Source of the DNA: Siphonodentalium dalli
Lineage: Eukaryota; Mollusca; Scaphopoda; Gadilida; Siphonodentaliidae
Assembly (NCBI GenBank): GCA_032622095.1
Contig: CP136063.1
Span: 278,747,426-278,811,425, forward strand
Direction: 5' to 3'
Length of the DNA stretch: 64,000 bases
Every line of letters starts with the position of its first letter. The stretch's first letter is position 1. The notes beneath the pieces are model-generated. The model did no database searches. It had not been told where the DNA came from and saw only the letters and a program-made list of their open reading frames with translations. The position numbers were made by a program, and so were the translations under genes. This document shows, in pieces, positions 35,251 to 46,718 of the stretch.

Positions 35251-35940
35251 GAATACTCAGTTGCTTAACAGCCTCCGCTCACGGTATAATAGTTGGAATT
35301 TGTTTTATGTATATTCATTATGCTTTCTCTTTGTACCACCTGATGTGGTGGCTGAAAGATTTAATAAACTATGAAGGTAAGGAAAGCGTAAGCCGCCCTA
35401 GTGAAGCGCCTGTAATGTGGCATCGGGCTACTTATTATCACGGGAAATCAAAATAGCACAGGGCACGCGACAATGACATATTTTATCCCTCTCCTTTACA
35501 TGATGTATATAGATGACCTGTTGTATGAACTATGGTCTTCGGATTGTCTCCACAAACTGCGCTTCTCCAACGCCGTTCGAACAAATCAGAAGCCGATATG
35601 ACAAAAGAAACTCGAATGGATACAAGCTTTGACTCATGTGATACATTTCATATCAAAGAGAAAGAGATAAGAGTGGTATCGATCTGTTTCTCCACTCTGT
35701 GGGAACTGTTTGTTTCTTTTATTTATATTATTGAAATATTGTCTGATGATTTCACATTCAGGAATAATTCTTATACATTTGGATACAATATAGAACATTC
35801 ATCCGACACATCTATACATTCAAACATACGCTCCTTCACGCGATCACGCTTGCCCACATACTTACGCACATCAACAGGCATAAACAAAACTCTAGACAGG
35901 CTATCGGGTACTCTTGTATATTAATTTGTAACTGAGATCA

Positions 35941-36452
35941 TCTATCTCATATATATTTTGAAGACCTCTGTCTGTATGTATGTTTGTTTGTTTGTTTGTC
36001 TGTCTGTCATTAATACAAATCTACGATTCTCGACCGATCGGGACGAAACTTGGTACGTGTGTGTAGTTTGACCAGGCGGTGAACGTTGTCGTATTGGCGA
36101 GCCCGTGCGGCGCCGCTTCGCGCATGCGCAGACGAGATCTCGGAAACGGGTGGAGCTATCGACTTGAAATTTGCTATGTGAATGTATCTTGTCCCGGATA
36201 CGAATCTTATCGGGTCGCCGAGCCCGTGCGACGCCAGCTTCGCGCATGCGCAGACGAGATCTCGGAAACGGGTGGAGCCATCGACTTGAAATTTGCTATG
36301 TGAATGTATCTTGCCCCGGATACGAATTTTATCGGGTCGCCGAGCCCGTGCGACACCAGCTTCGCGCATGCGCAGACCAGATCTCGGAAACGGGTAGAGC
36401 GACTTGAAATTGGTTTTTGAATAGCCCGGACAACGTCGGGCTCATCGGCTAG
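35941..36452 (+). mobile_element. Non-autonomous Helitron
   Basis: Begins TCTATCTCATATATATTTTG after an A. It ends with a hairpin AGCCCG-(8)-CGGGCT (36423-36442), then ten bases to CTAG at 36449-36452, and the next base is T. A 5' TC, a 3' hairpin plus CTRR, and A^T insertion without target duplication are the Helitron signature. The core is the tandem repeat at 36115-36410. No Rep/helicase frame is present. A second similar 5' end starts at 36453, directly after CTAG. Confidence 0.75.
36115..36410. repeat. ~117-bp tandem repeat inside the Helitron
   Basis: Two full units and a partial third. CGCATGCGCAGAC, GAGATCTCGGAAACGGGT and GACTTGAAATTTGCTATGTG recur at about 117-base spacing. Open frames across it are repeat products. 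Confidence 0.85.
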
Positions 36453-37020
36453 TCTATCTATACTATATATTTTGAGACTTCGTATATGTGTGTGTGTGTG
36501 TACTTCATAGAATCCAAAACGCGTGTAAAGATTGAGCTCAAACTTCCTATGTAAGTGTCAAATCCCATCGACACGACCGTGGTCGCGGTTTAGACAAGCT
36601 CAGAGCAACCGTTCTCCAATCTCAAATCACCGCAAAGGCACGGCGGGGGTTAATCAAGTGATTATATAATGAGCGTTTGTTTTTGACGCATCTCTATAAA
36701 GAGCGTCTGTTTCCCATTCAACGTTATTCGCATCTGCAGAGTTATACGGGAACGCAAACGTTATCGCTCGAAATTTATTCCCTGCGAGCACGGATGGCGC
36801 GCTTTGTTTTTACAGTATATACCATATACCGAAATCATCCCAGATAATCACGAATATAGCATCAGATTTCTCCCCAGATATACCGTTATAAAGCTACTGG
36901 AATCTGCCCATCTACGGGAAATTCCAGGGAATGCCGATTGAGCTCAAACTTGCTACCTACGGGAAGTGTCATATATATGAGTGTGTCCTTTATAGACTCT
37001 AACCGATTGAGCTCAAACTT
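36453..37020 (+). mobile_element. Second Helitron 5' end, head-to-tail
   Basis: TCTATCTATACTATATATTT plus TGAGACTTCG aligns with the 5' end at 35941. GATTGAGCTCAAACTTGCTA recurs within (about 36527 with changes, 36937, 37003). I could not find a matching hairpin and CTRR 3' end, so the right boundary is a guess. Confidence 0.4.
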
Positions 37021-37621
37021 GCTAAATAAGAAAATAGCCCCCAAGCCGTAAATATCAACAACAACGATATTACTAAATACACGTTTTCGGCAATGTGAGA
37101 GTTTTCGGGGAGCCGCGATGCCAACAACAACGACCCGAAGACAGATTTCCCGACGGGAAGCGTTTGTTTTAAATTCAATGCAATGTTATCGTAGAGAGAT
37201 TTCACGAAACAAAGAATGCGTTGTCTGTCGTTCCTAAGAAGGGTGGATTTATACGGGTAAATTTTTCCGCCAGAAACAAAAAAATTAATTAAAACAATTT
37301 ACAATTTAATTAAAACAATTTAAAATTAAAAAAAATTAACAATAACAAAACAATTCAGAAACAAAATATATTAAATTTAAAAAACATTAAATTCATATTC
37401 AAAAATAAAAAACAAAAATAAATAAAAACAAAATAATTACAAAAATGTCATGTTTCTGAAACAAAGCCATGGGACGAATGCCGCCAGTGGCGTGCTAACC
37501 TGCTAGTGCTATATAAAAGAACATGATTTGAAATTACAAATCATGATATCCGTATCGTTTTTATATTTTGTTTCGGTTTAGCACGACACTCAACTGAAGG
37601 GTGACTGCCATTACCATAATT

Positions 37622-38080
37622 GAAGACCCGCCATATCAAATCCAGTCGTAAGTCGGGATTTTTGTTACCCTGTGCCAATGCATTATCTTATATATGCGAG
37701 TCGACCATAGGTCGCCTCGCATATATAAGAGAATGCATTGGCCTAACAATTTTTTATCATTTTTTTTAAATAAATGTTTCTTACAATTTTTAGGACATAA
37801 AATAAAAAAACATCCATTACCCTGCAGGGAGCCCACACATATATAGAAGCATATAGAAGAGTGTCGTCTGCTCATGTTTGTCTGGGGCTCTGTATGGGTG
37901 AAATTATAAAATTGTTAAAGAATACAAGAACAAATTATTAAAATTGTAAAAAATTGTTAGGCCAATGCATTCTCTTATATATGCGAGGCGACCTATGGCC
38001 GACTGGCACATATAAGAGAATGCATTGGCACAGGGTAAAAAAAATCACGACTTACGACTGGATTTGATATGGCGGGTGAT
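37622..38080 (-). mobile_element. Family A MITE, copy A5
   Basis: AATT duplications at 37618-37621 and 38081-38084. Both outermost termini have changed (GAAGACCC at left, GGGTGAT at right), while inner terminal bases match the family. Spacer is in reverse orientation. The right hairpin carries substitutions (GGCCGACTGGCACATATAAG). Confidence 0.87.
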
Positions 38081-38104
38081 AATTGAAGATAGTGACAGTT
38101 ATAA

Positions 38105-38644
38105 CAGGGGGGGGGGGTGAAAATTCCGGCACGTATGCCGGGGTGGGTGGGTGGTCAAAGCCACCAACAAGCAATTTTTTCCGCAACTAAAAAAACAAAT
38201 TCCTGCTGTGTTTTTAGTGTTTTGGCAATGAGTTGGGCTTTAAAACCACTTTGAATGAGAGAAATAATGTAAATCTAACTGTAAACTGACTGCAGGCAGT
38301 TATCGTGTTGTATTTTGTTGCAAATTTTGAAATCCAAGATGGCCGCTGGCAGCCATGTTTTTTTGGCCGAATGACCTCAAAATGACTCATTCCTATTTAC
38401 ATGTCCATGTTAACATCCATGATAAATAGTATGCACAGAAATTCATATACAGCTGTTTACAGTGAATTTCCCCCCGCAAATCACTGTTTTAGTGTTAAAA
38501 GGGGGGTGGGTGTCAAAAAATGGTCGGAAAAAACTGCCGAAAACGGAAAAAAATTTGGCAGTGGGGGTGGGTGGGTACAAAAAATGATCGAAAGGGAAAA
38601 AATGCCATACGTGCCTGAAATGTTTTTCCGACCCCCACCCCCTG
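38105..38644. mobile_element. hAT-like MITE, 540 bp
   Basis: CAGGGGGGG at left and CCACCCCCTG at right, with GGCACGTATG and CATACGTGCC just inside. Flanks GTTATAA match (38098-38104 and 38645-38651), extending to GTTATAAC if the C is counted. GTTATAAC fits the hAT preference for T at position 2 and A at position 7. It is clearly related to the element at 22231-23677 (shared GGGGTGGGTGT and CGGAAAAAA words) but much shorter, and begins only 24 bases after family A copy A5. Confidence 0.78.
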
Positions 38645-39275
38645 GTTATAACGGAAATATAATTCTTGAGGAAAATTCGCCATTCTGCTGAGCATCAAGA
38701 AATTTATTACTTCTGTTTATTTAAAGCGCTTTCTATTTTACACCAGTTTTTCTCAAATTATGCAATCTTCATATAACAACGAGCATTTAATATATCACAT
38801 CGATGTCTGTATCTGAGAAAAGAAAAAATTCAAAAATGGCGCAAAGTTCACAAACTTCTTGGACTTACAAAAACGAGGCCACATTGGTGGAGATGTGGCA
38901 CGACAGGGAGTGCAGGCCTATACCACATATCAGCCACCTGCTATGCAGACAAGGAGAAGAGGGCAGCCGCAATTGTTGAAATTGCGGCAGCTGTGGAGTT
39001 GACAGGTGCAAAAATAAAAAATTATTCCATTTTAATCGCAGCGTCTGCGGTGGCACTTAATCTCAGCCATTTTTACATGGAACATGAGCGATGGGTTAAC
39101 TATTTACACTATTTACACATATAGAACATTATATAAATGCTCACAATAAACTAGAGGTTGTAAACATACAAGGAACATTGAAATAAACAAACATGTAGCA
39201 TTAGCATACACTAAACATATACAAAACACACACAATAAAGCTACAAACAAACAATATTTGCATTTATGACGTAAC

Positions 39276-39630
39276 TATGGAATCCTATTAGGGCCATTAG
39301 TAACGCGCGAAAGCGCCGAAAGCGACAAAATATGCGCCGTTACGGCGCACTATTTGTCGCTTTCGGCGCACTTTTTGTCGCTTTCGGCGCTTTCGGCGCG
39401 CGCGCCGAAAGCGACAAAATGTGCGATATTAGCGCATGTTTCGGCGCGTTACTAATGGCGCACTTTTTGTCGCTTTCGGCGCGCGCCGAAAGCGCCATTA
39501 GGCATACTATTAGGTCAACTCCCTAATGGCGCGCGCCGGAAGCTACAAAAGTGCGCCATTAGGGTATGTTTCGGCGCTTTCGGCGCGCGCCGAAAGCGCC
39601 ATTAGGAAGTGGCCCTAATAGGATTCCATA
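39276..39630. mobile_element. Palindrome-packed CpG-rich MITE
   Basis: Perfect 21-bp terminal inverted repeats begin TATGGAATCCTATTAGGGCC and occupy 39276-39296 and 39610-39630. If the outer TA is the target, the flanks fit a TA duplication. The interior is a dense set of nested palindromes built from GCGCCGAAAGCGACAAA and its inverse TTTGTCGCTTTCGGCGC, with ATTAG/CTAAT spacers and several GGCGCGCGCC or GCGCGCGC cores. There is no other GC-rich stretch nearby. The open frame across it is a by-product. Confidence 0.8.
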
Positions 39631-39667
39631 CGTATCTTATTCATCATTCATAAGTGTGTCCTTTTTA

Positions 39668-39928
39668 TTAAAAAATTTTCAACCCGAGTTTTATAAAGAT
39701 CGCCAAATTGTTTAATATGTCATGGCTGGTCGAGTTAAGAAGTTCGAATAAGAGTTCCCTCGAAGGTTCGTCATAACATGCCTTCGGGATGTATTTTTCT
39801 CGTAATTGTTCAAGTTGCGGACACAGAATAATAAAATGTAATTCATCGCATAGCAAGGCGTTACAAAGAGCGCATGAACTATCTTTGTGCAGTCCCAGAA
39901 TATATGTGAGATCTGTTACACTGGTCAT
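39668..39928 (-). pseudogene. LINE ORF2 C-terminal remnant (CCHC)
   Basis: The peptide contains SCALCNALLCDELHFIILCP, a C-x2-C-x8-H-x4-C knuckle, followed by a ~55-residue tail ending LAIFIKLGLKIF. This is the standard end of a LINE polyprotein. It resembles the 32.4-kb remnant (DELH(Y/F) and R(D/E)). The stop leads into an AT-rich 3' region. The element is truncated on its 5' side, next to a different LINE remnant. Confidence 0.7.
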
Positions 39929-40865
39929 CAGTTCTTACTTTTATTATGTTAAGAAATCTATTAGTTGACAATACCCTTGAGTTAATCCTAAACTGTAACC
40001 ACTGAAGCTCTGTATCAGGAGAATGCATGGAAGGCGGTTAACCCTTTACCCAGCAGAATGGCCCTGTGCCAATGCATTCTCTTATATATGCGAGTCGACC
40101 ATAGGTCGCCTCGCATATATAAGCGAATGCATTGGCTTAACACATTAAAAATTATAAAATTGTTAAAGAATGTAAGAAAAAATGGTAAAAAGTGTTTAAA
40201 AAGATTTTTTTTAGGCCAATGCATTCTCTTATATATGCGAGGCGACCTATGGTCGACTCGCATATATAAGAGAATGCATTGGCACAGGGCATAACTGTAA
40301 CTATCACAATGTGGTCAAGGAGCCGGTTCCAATGATATCCATATTTGTATGGTTCTATTGAGACAGACCGAAAATATTTTAGGCTGTTGAAGCTTTATTT
40401 GGCCGGTTTTGGCCGGTTTGTTGGGTAAAGGGTTAAATGTCCTGCAGTCTATTTCTCCAAGTTCAATTTTCATTTGCTTTGGGGCTTGGGTGAAAATTGC
40501 ATAGCATTCAAAATATTGAAGAAGTCTTGCCCACCCTTTGAATTTCGCAAAAGTGGAACCATATTGCTGGGTTGTATGGGGTTGCTACAACGAGTTAATG
40601 TTTTCTTATATTTTTTGGCCAATGAAATAATTTGTCTACGAATTGCATTCAACGTGATGAAGTTAGTGGACACAGTAAAATATTTGTAAAGACTTTCGGG
40701 TGTGTGAAATTTACCATTTGTATGTATTAAGTCATTGACAAAAAATGTACCATGTCTTCTCCATAAGTTGATCATTTTGTCGTGCAACTTTATGTTTGGA
40801 TTATTACATAATACACATGTACACATATTCCCGTTTGGCTGTTCTTGTCGCTGAAATAGCTCCAT
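39929..40865 (-). pseudogene. L1/Tx1-like LINE C-terminal region split by MITE B4
   Basis: From 40865 to 40470 the minus strand encodes LWRRHGTFFVNDLIHTNGKF and the NFITLNAIRRQI segment, matching the post-RT region typical of L1/Tx1-like ORF2 (W...G..FV.DL...NG.F). After MITE B4 (40436-40038), 40017-39929 continues with ELQWLQFRINSRVLSTNRFL and VRTDDQC, the next part of the same protein. So one LINE fragment was interrupted by the later MITE. In-frame stops lie beside the insertion. It then abuts the CCHC remnant of another LINE. Confidence 0.7.
40038..40436 (-). mobile_element. Family B TTAA MITE, copy B4
   Basis: TTAACCCTTTACCCAGCAGA at left, GGGTAAAGGGTTAA at right. Both hairpins are nearly intact and the long arm is on the right. 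Inserted into an L1-like LINE fragment, so it is younger than that fragment. Confidence 0.9.
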
Positions 40866-40969
40866 GCAGTGAGTACATCACGCCAAAATGGATTTAGCGT
40901 ATTTTTGGAGTATTACATGCTGTCATAAAAAAGAAAAAGTGAGTCCTCTGCAACAGGGAAATCAGTTAA

Positions 40970-41690
40970 AGGGATCTATTTCAAGTTCAATGACAAAAGA
41001 CATCTAACCCAAGTTATTTTCATATACATTATAAAGTTTCTTATATTATTTACGTTGGATGCTAAGTCATAAATCAATTTCATATCAATTACTAATTCAT
41101 ATCACCTTCCGATAATTTGATTGGTTTGTTGACAAAAGTGTGTTCTGATTGGCTGAATGGCAGCCGGGGCCGAGCCGCACCTCTGACTAAATGCAGGTCA
41201 AATTCGTGCTCGTCAAATACACGAATCAACGCGATGCCGAAATTCTCGCAATTATAATCTTGAAATATATAGTTTTGGACATTATTATACGATAAATAGA
41301 ATATGTAATTCGTATTTATCTAATAAACATACGATATAATGTCACAAACTGAGAACAGAATAGCGCACTATATCTTCGCGTGCATATTATTTCTGCTAGT
41401 TCACCAGGTGTAATTGGGCTTCCGGTGCAATGAAGTGACGTCACATTAACCTTTTGCTGCCGATGTCATATAGCTATTTTAGTGATTTGTGTGCGTTTTG
41501 GACATCATAATCAATTTATAGGTGTCATATGATAAATAGAATATGTAATTCGTGTTTCTCTCATATGGTATTTATGAAACTCGTCACGAATTTTCAGTTT
41601 GCTCTCGCCGAAGGCTCGAGAAAACTGAAAATTCTTAGACTCGTTTCATAAATATCATATGAGAGAAACACTCATTTCATATCCTCTATA
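40970..41690 (-). repeat. Dispersed repeat R, copy 2
   Basis: Inverse of 20100-20830, including the terminal foldback (TTTCTCTCATATGGTATTTA near 41555 with its inverse near 41645-41670). The two copies lie about 20 kb apart in opposite orientation. Confidence 0.8.
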
Positions 41691-42024
41691 TATTCAATGT
41701 TGAGAAAATTCCACCGATGTATCATGTGTCATTTCTAAACGATTTTGTTTGATATCAAAATTAAAACAATTTGTGTATAATTTATACACATTTGTTCCAA
41801 GCGTCTAACGTCTTTCTGCATGTCAAACAATGCCTATGTTATTGCTAAAATCATCAGGAGTGAAAGAAAGCAACTGAAAATCATACGGATTTTCTGTCTG
41901 ACCGAATATATATCTCAGCCATATAATGAAATTTGTAGATTCGCTATCGAGGTCTTCCAAAAATAGGGCTCACCACCCGTGGTTAAAACATTTTGTTGAC
42001 AAGACACCACAAACATCGACAAAA

Positions 42025-42131
42025 GTGTGATGGGCGCAAGTATAGAAAGCTCCTATAAATGCATCCCGGCTTCATAGTGTGATGGGCGCAAGTATAGAAA
42101 GCTCCTATAAATTATGCATTCCGGCTTCATA
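42025..42131. repeat. 52-bp tandem duplication
   Basis: GTGTGATGGGCGCAAGTATA and GAAAGCTCCTATAAAT followed by CCGGCTTCATAG occur twice. Confidence 0.85.
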
Positions 42132-42139
42132 GTTGTTTC

Positions 42140-42975
42140 ATATTAACTAAATTCGAAATATCCGACCAAATGGAGGCTGTTTGCTTTAAGTTATCACAGA
42201 GGGTATACATGATGTATATACATAGAACACTTAAGGTTATAATATACATAAAATCGATTCGCGTAACAACTTTATGTAACCTTTAGGTATCAATTGGAAC
42301 ATTCTGAACAAGGGGCGGGGCAAATGACACATTCTTAGTTGAAAACTGTCTCTGGGAATTTAAAGCGATTTTCTCTCTGTCCGACAGAACAGAAAAATGA
42401 AAACTTCCAATAAACGGCCATGAAAGCATGGGACCGCAAATATATCGATAAAAATATATACTTACAAATTTGAAGTGAAAATCATCTCGCTATTCTAACA
42501 AATCCGAACGAGATACGACAGTAGAAACTCGTATGATACAAACTTTGACTCATGTGATACATTTCATATCAAAGAGCAAGAGATATGAATGATATCGATT
42601 GGCCCCACACATCGCGCGCGCGATGCTTCGATCCGTGGATAGGAGTGTACAGGTATGCTGCCTTATTGATTACAATAGTACCCGTAGCTTTCCATGATAT
42701 TACAACATGCACTCATGTCTGATAAGAACCCATTGTACAATATCCGGATGTCAATATCTGTTTTGAACCTATTTTCAAAGAGCTATTTTTGTAAAGATTG
42801 CTGTGACAGTTTTTCTATTTTTGGAGAATGTTCACACTTTGTTCGACATTTCTCATCCGTGTAGTACCACCCCTGCATGGGGGAATGGTTTACGATCTCT
42901 ATCTAATTTAACATGACATTAACTACAATGAACGCCCTTACTTAATAATACTACCCCTGGCCAAGTGATCCTGCT
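42140..42975. other. No recognisable gene
   Basis: The stretch 42490-42610 matches 35560-35690 (CTTTGACTCATGTGATACAT and TTTCATATCAAAGAG), another dispersed repeat of unknown type. Confidence 0.5.
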
Positions 42976-42980
42976 AATAT

Positions 42981-43438
42981 GTGACCCGCCATATCAAATC
43001 CAGTCGTAAGTCGGGATTTTTTTTACCCTGTGCCAATGCATTCTCTTATATATGCGAGTCGACCATAGGTCGCCTCGCATATATAAGAGAATGCATTGGC
43101 CTAACAATTTTTTATCATTTTTTTAAAATAAATGTTTCTTACAATTTTTACGACATAAAATAAAAAACATCCATTACCGTGCAGGGAGCCCCACACATAT
43201 ATAGAAGCATATAGAAGAGTGTCGTCTGCTCATGTTTGTCTGGGGCTCTGTATGGGTGAAATTATAAAATTGTTAAAGAATACAAGAAAAAATTATTAAA
43301 ATTGTAAAAAATTGTTAGGCCAATGCATTCTCTTATATATGCGAGGCGACCTATGGTCGACTCGCATATATAAGAGAATGCATTGGCACAGGGTCAAAAA
43401 AATCCCGACTTACGACTGGATTTGATATGGCGGGTCAC
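42981..43438 (-). mobile_element. Family A MITE, copy A6
   Basis: Termini intact, ATAT on both sides, both hairpins intact. Spacer in reverse orientation. Confidence 0.92.
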
Positions 43439-44469
43439 ATATGCTGGTGGTCCTGCCGTATTGCTATGATGCTGGGTAGGGCAAACTGATACCGATATAC
43501 GAAAAAGTACCGTTATTTTTTTTTTAAGTTGTCATTTTCGCGGTGTTTGGTTAATCCGAGCGATTTGAAAACAAAACAAAAACAGTGTGTGTATGAAACA
43601 TTCAAGAACATATATATTTTTGAAAAATATTATAATGCCTGCGCTAGTGTTTCTAAAACGACGCAAATAACCGTTTTGATTATAATCGATTTTCTTCTAC
43701 TAATACAATAAGTATTACAAATATTTCACAATAAATATTTTTTGAATGTTTGATACGCATAATAGCTTTTCCTAGATATGATCAGATATGTTCAGATTAT
43801 CGGAACACCTTGATAAAGACAAATTAAAAAAATATAACGGTACTTTTTGTTAACAGCATCAGTTGGCCCTAACATCATCATAGCAATTCAGCACGAACCA
43901 ACCGCATCATAACACATTAGCAGGACCATTTGACAAAGGGTGAATACAGGGATGTCAAATCTGAATACCGTCTCGGCGATTCAGTAGAAACAATCTGCAC
44001 GGTTGAGTGAACACAAACGAACACAGGGCATCGATTGCTTTAGACCAAGGTATCGTTAATAATTAACTCGAATAAGATAAAATACGATTTATCATTTACA
44101 TTGATAACAATAGCCTTCACGCTGCCACTGGTAAGATTTGAAACAACTCAGCATTGAAGCAAAGCGATATTTATATTCCAGATCAGTTGAATCAGTTTCA
44201 ATAACAATGAATCTATAACATTCGCTGATATAACAGTAGGATAATCCGGTAAAGGTGCATGCATGTATATTAAAGTTGAAACGAACAATAAATTGTGTAA
44301 AACAATAAGATTGTAAAAAACCGTTCTGCGTATACTACAGTTGTTTCTCGTGTGAACGGTCAATACAAAGTTCTCTCGGATAACGGCTGTGGCATTTCGA
44401 ACTAAACAATTCACAGCGTATACGTTTGGCGAGTGGTCGAGGCCAAATTTCCATTCATTTTCACCAGCC

Positions 44470-45215
44470 ATTCAGTATAACATCGGTCGCACTAGAGGCA
44501 GGCGGAGACGAAATTCAATCCCGTACCATTCCTATATAATAGCCGTACCATTCCTATATAATAGCCGTACCATTCCTATATAATAGCCGTACCATTCCTA
44601 TATAATAGCTGTACCATTCCTATATAATAGCTACCATTCCTATATAATAGCTGTACCATTCCTATATAATAGCCGTACCATTCCTATATAATAGCCGTAC
44701 CATTCCTATATAATAGCTGTACCAATCCTATATAATAGCTACAATCATAATTTTTTCTAAGAAACCAAAATGACCCCTTTTACGCCATATACATATAGCA
44801 TAATTGCAATTATAGAATGCCATTTGGAGTGCGTTTTGACCTTTTGGCGAGTGGTCGATGTTAAATTTTCCTTCACTTTCACCATGCCGGTGAACATCCG
44901 TCGCCATAGAGGCAATCGGAGACGAAATTCAATCCCGTACCATTCCTATATAATAGCTACAATCATAATTTTTTCTAAGAAACCAAAATGACCCCTTTTA
45001 CGCCATATAATTATACATATAGCATAATTGCAATTATAGAATGCCATTTGGAGTGCGTTTTGACCTTTTGGCGAGTGGTCGATGTTAAATTTCCCTTCAC
45101 TTTCACCATGCTGGTGAACATCGTCGCCATAGAGACGAGGAAATCGGAGACGAAATTCAACCCCGTACCATTCCTATAATAGCTAAAAGCACCATTTTCC
45201 CCATGAAACCAAAAT
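44470..45215. repeat. Nested tandem repeats: 22-bp array within a ~219-bp macro-unit
   Basis: About ten copies of CCGTACCATTCCTATATAAT plus AG occupy 44519-44748. A larger unit (GAGACGAAATTCAA, the CCATTCC unit, then TAAGAAACCAAAATGACCCC, GCATAATTGCAATTATAGAA and GGCGAGTGGTCGA) repeats at a 219-base shift, with a decayed third copy near 45180. The macro-units beyond the first hold only one 22-bp unit, so the array expanded in one macro-unit. Short ORFs here duplicate each other and are not genes. Confidence 0.85.
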
Positions 45216-46718
45216 TACCCATTTTATTCCATACTTAACATAATTGCAATTAGAGGATGCGGGCTGGCGTGCGTTCTGGCCTATCATGTGACCGGATACC
45301 ATTGGAAACCATGGCGGAAATACATTAGACTATTTGTTATGCTATACCCGATGGCGTTTGGTCACCTGATAGTGCCGGACAACCTCTTTACAAAGCTAAT
45401 CCATTAGTAAAACCCGTGATATATATACCTACAGATAAATTACCATATGTACATGTATTTTACATGTAGCCCAACTTTATACACTGCACCTTATTCGCGA
45501 CATTTAATAGTTTTTCTTGTGGTTGTCATTTTATTTGTATTGTTGTCTGTTATACTTGTTATGGTTATCCATGTGTATTATCTGATCTTATCTTACTTCA
45601 CTGGAATATGTGAACTTTTACATTTGTGTGAATTAGGGAAAGCCTACACGCCAAAGGTGGTCTCGCCGGTAGATCAGTAAAACACTGCATGTAGTGAATT
45701 AAAGTCATTAGCTTCACTCCCGGTGGGTATATATTTCATGTCAGACAGAACTGTATCCGATATACCATAAGAAAGGTCATAAAAAACTAGAAATAAAACC
45801 CCAAGGTTGCATATTATTGATGCGGTATTCGCCCCGTATTAAATTGTTGAAAACTGCGGTCAGAGTAAGAAATCTTCTCAGATACAACCACATTTTCGGC
45901 GCGAATCATCGCGTGGAGGTCATGGAATTATATTCGGAAGAAATCGGAACCGCCCGAAAAACGACGATCGGCTGGCACGCACGGTTAAGAGAACAGCCAA
46001 AACAATAGCCGACATGTCGATAACCGAAAGTAGATTCAACAAAACACAAACTAGATAATGTGATTATGTCTTGATTTTTGCATCGATATCTCATGTTTTC
46101 TAATTGAAATGTCGAGAATTAATTGGCAACTAACAAAGTGTACACACTGTGTATATGTTATATATGGATTGTTTGCAAATTTAGGCGTGAATGGGTATTC
46201 GTGCACAGCATGCAAAATACGATTGGCACACCTCCGAACCGATCAGCTGATCCAGGTCGTCATGCTTCTCATCGATTGAAAATAAACAAATCGGGTAATT
46301 CCTGCCCTTCCTATCAAACGTCAACACATTTGGTCGAATTTAAGATGAAGTTATCTGCAATGGCATTATTGACTTATGTAAATGGAAATTATTAGCAATA
46401 TTTCAAACGCAGAGAGTGCATGAACCACCGATCGATCTATAAATTATAATAGCCCAATCGGGCTGAACTAGATCGATTGGTCTTCCTGGCATAGTGGTTG
46501 CTGCTGTAAGAGAGGGAACTCTAAATTTCTTAAATATTAAAATTTTGTTTGTTTTCAGATTTGTACAAGTTTATAATGAATATTACTAGTAAAAAAATAT
46601 ACCATTAATTGTCTTTCATTAGTTTCAAAATAAATGAGAATTTTTTTTAATTGGTAGAAACAGCTGGTCGAAAGAACAATTTAGAGTACTCCCCTTATCC
46701 CAGATTCACTTTATAGTA

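Noticed and set aside
36010-36407. Four overlapping ORFs of 75-120 codons
   Set aside because: They are repeat products of the 117-bp Helitron array, open on both strands.
39332-39526. Alanine-rich ORF (FGALFVAFGA repeats)
   Set aside because: It is a translation of the palindromic GCGCCGAAAGCG motif.
45447-45680. 77-codon frame with a hydrophobic stretch, possible membrane protein
   Set aside because: AT-rich DNA readily gives hydrophobic frames. There is no homologue, splice or repeat support.
46470-46510. tRNA-like A box (TGGCATAGTGG)
   Set aside because: No cloverleaf, T-arm or convincing B box follows.
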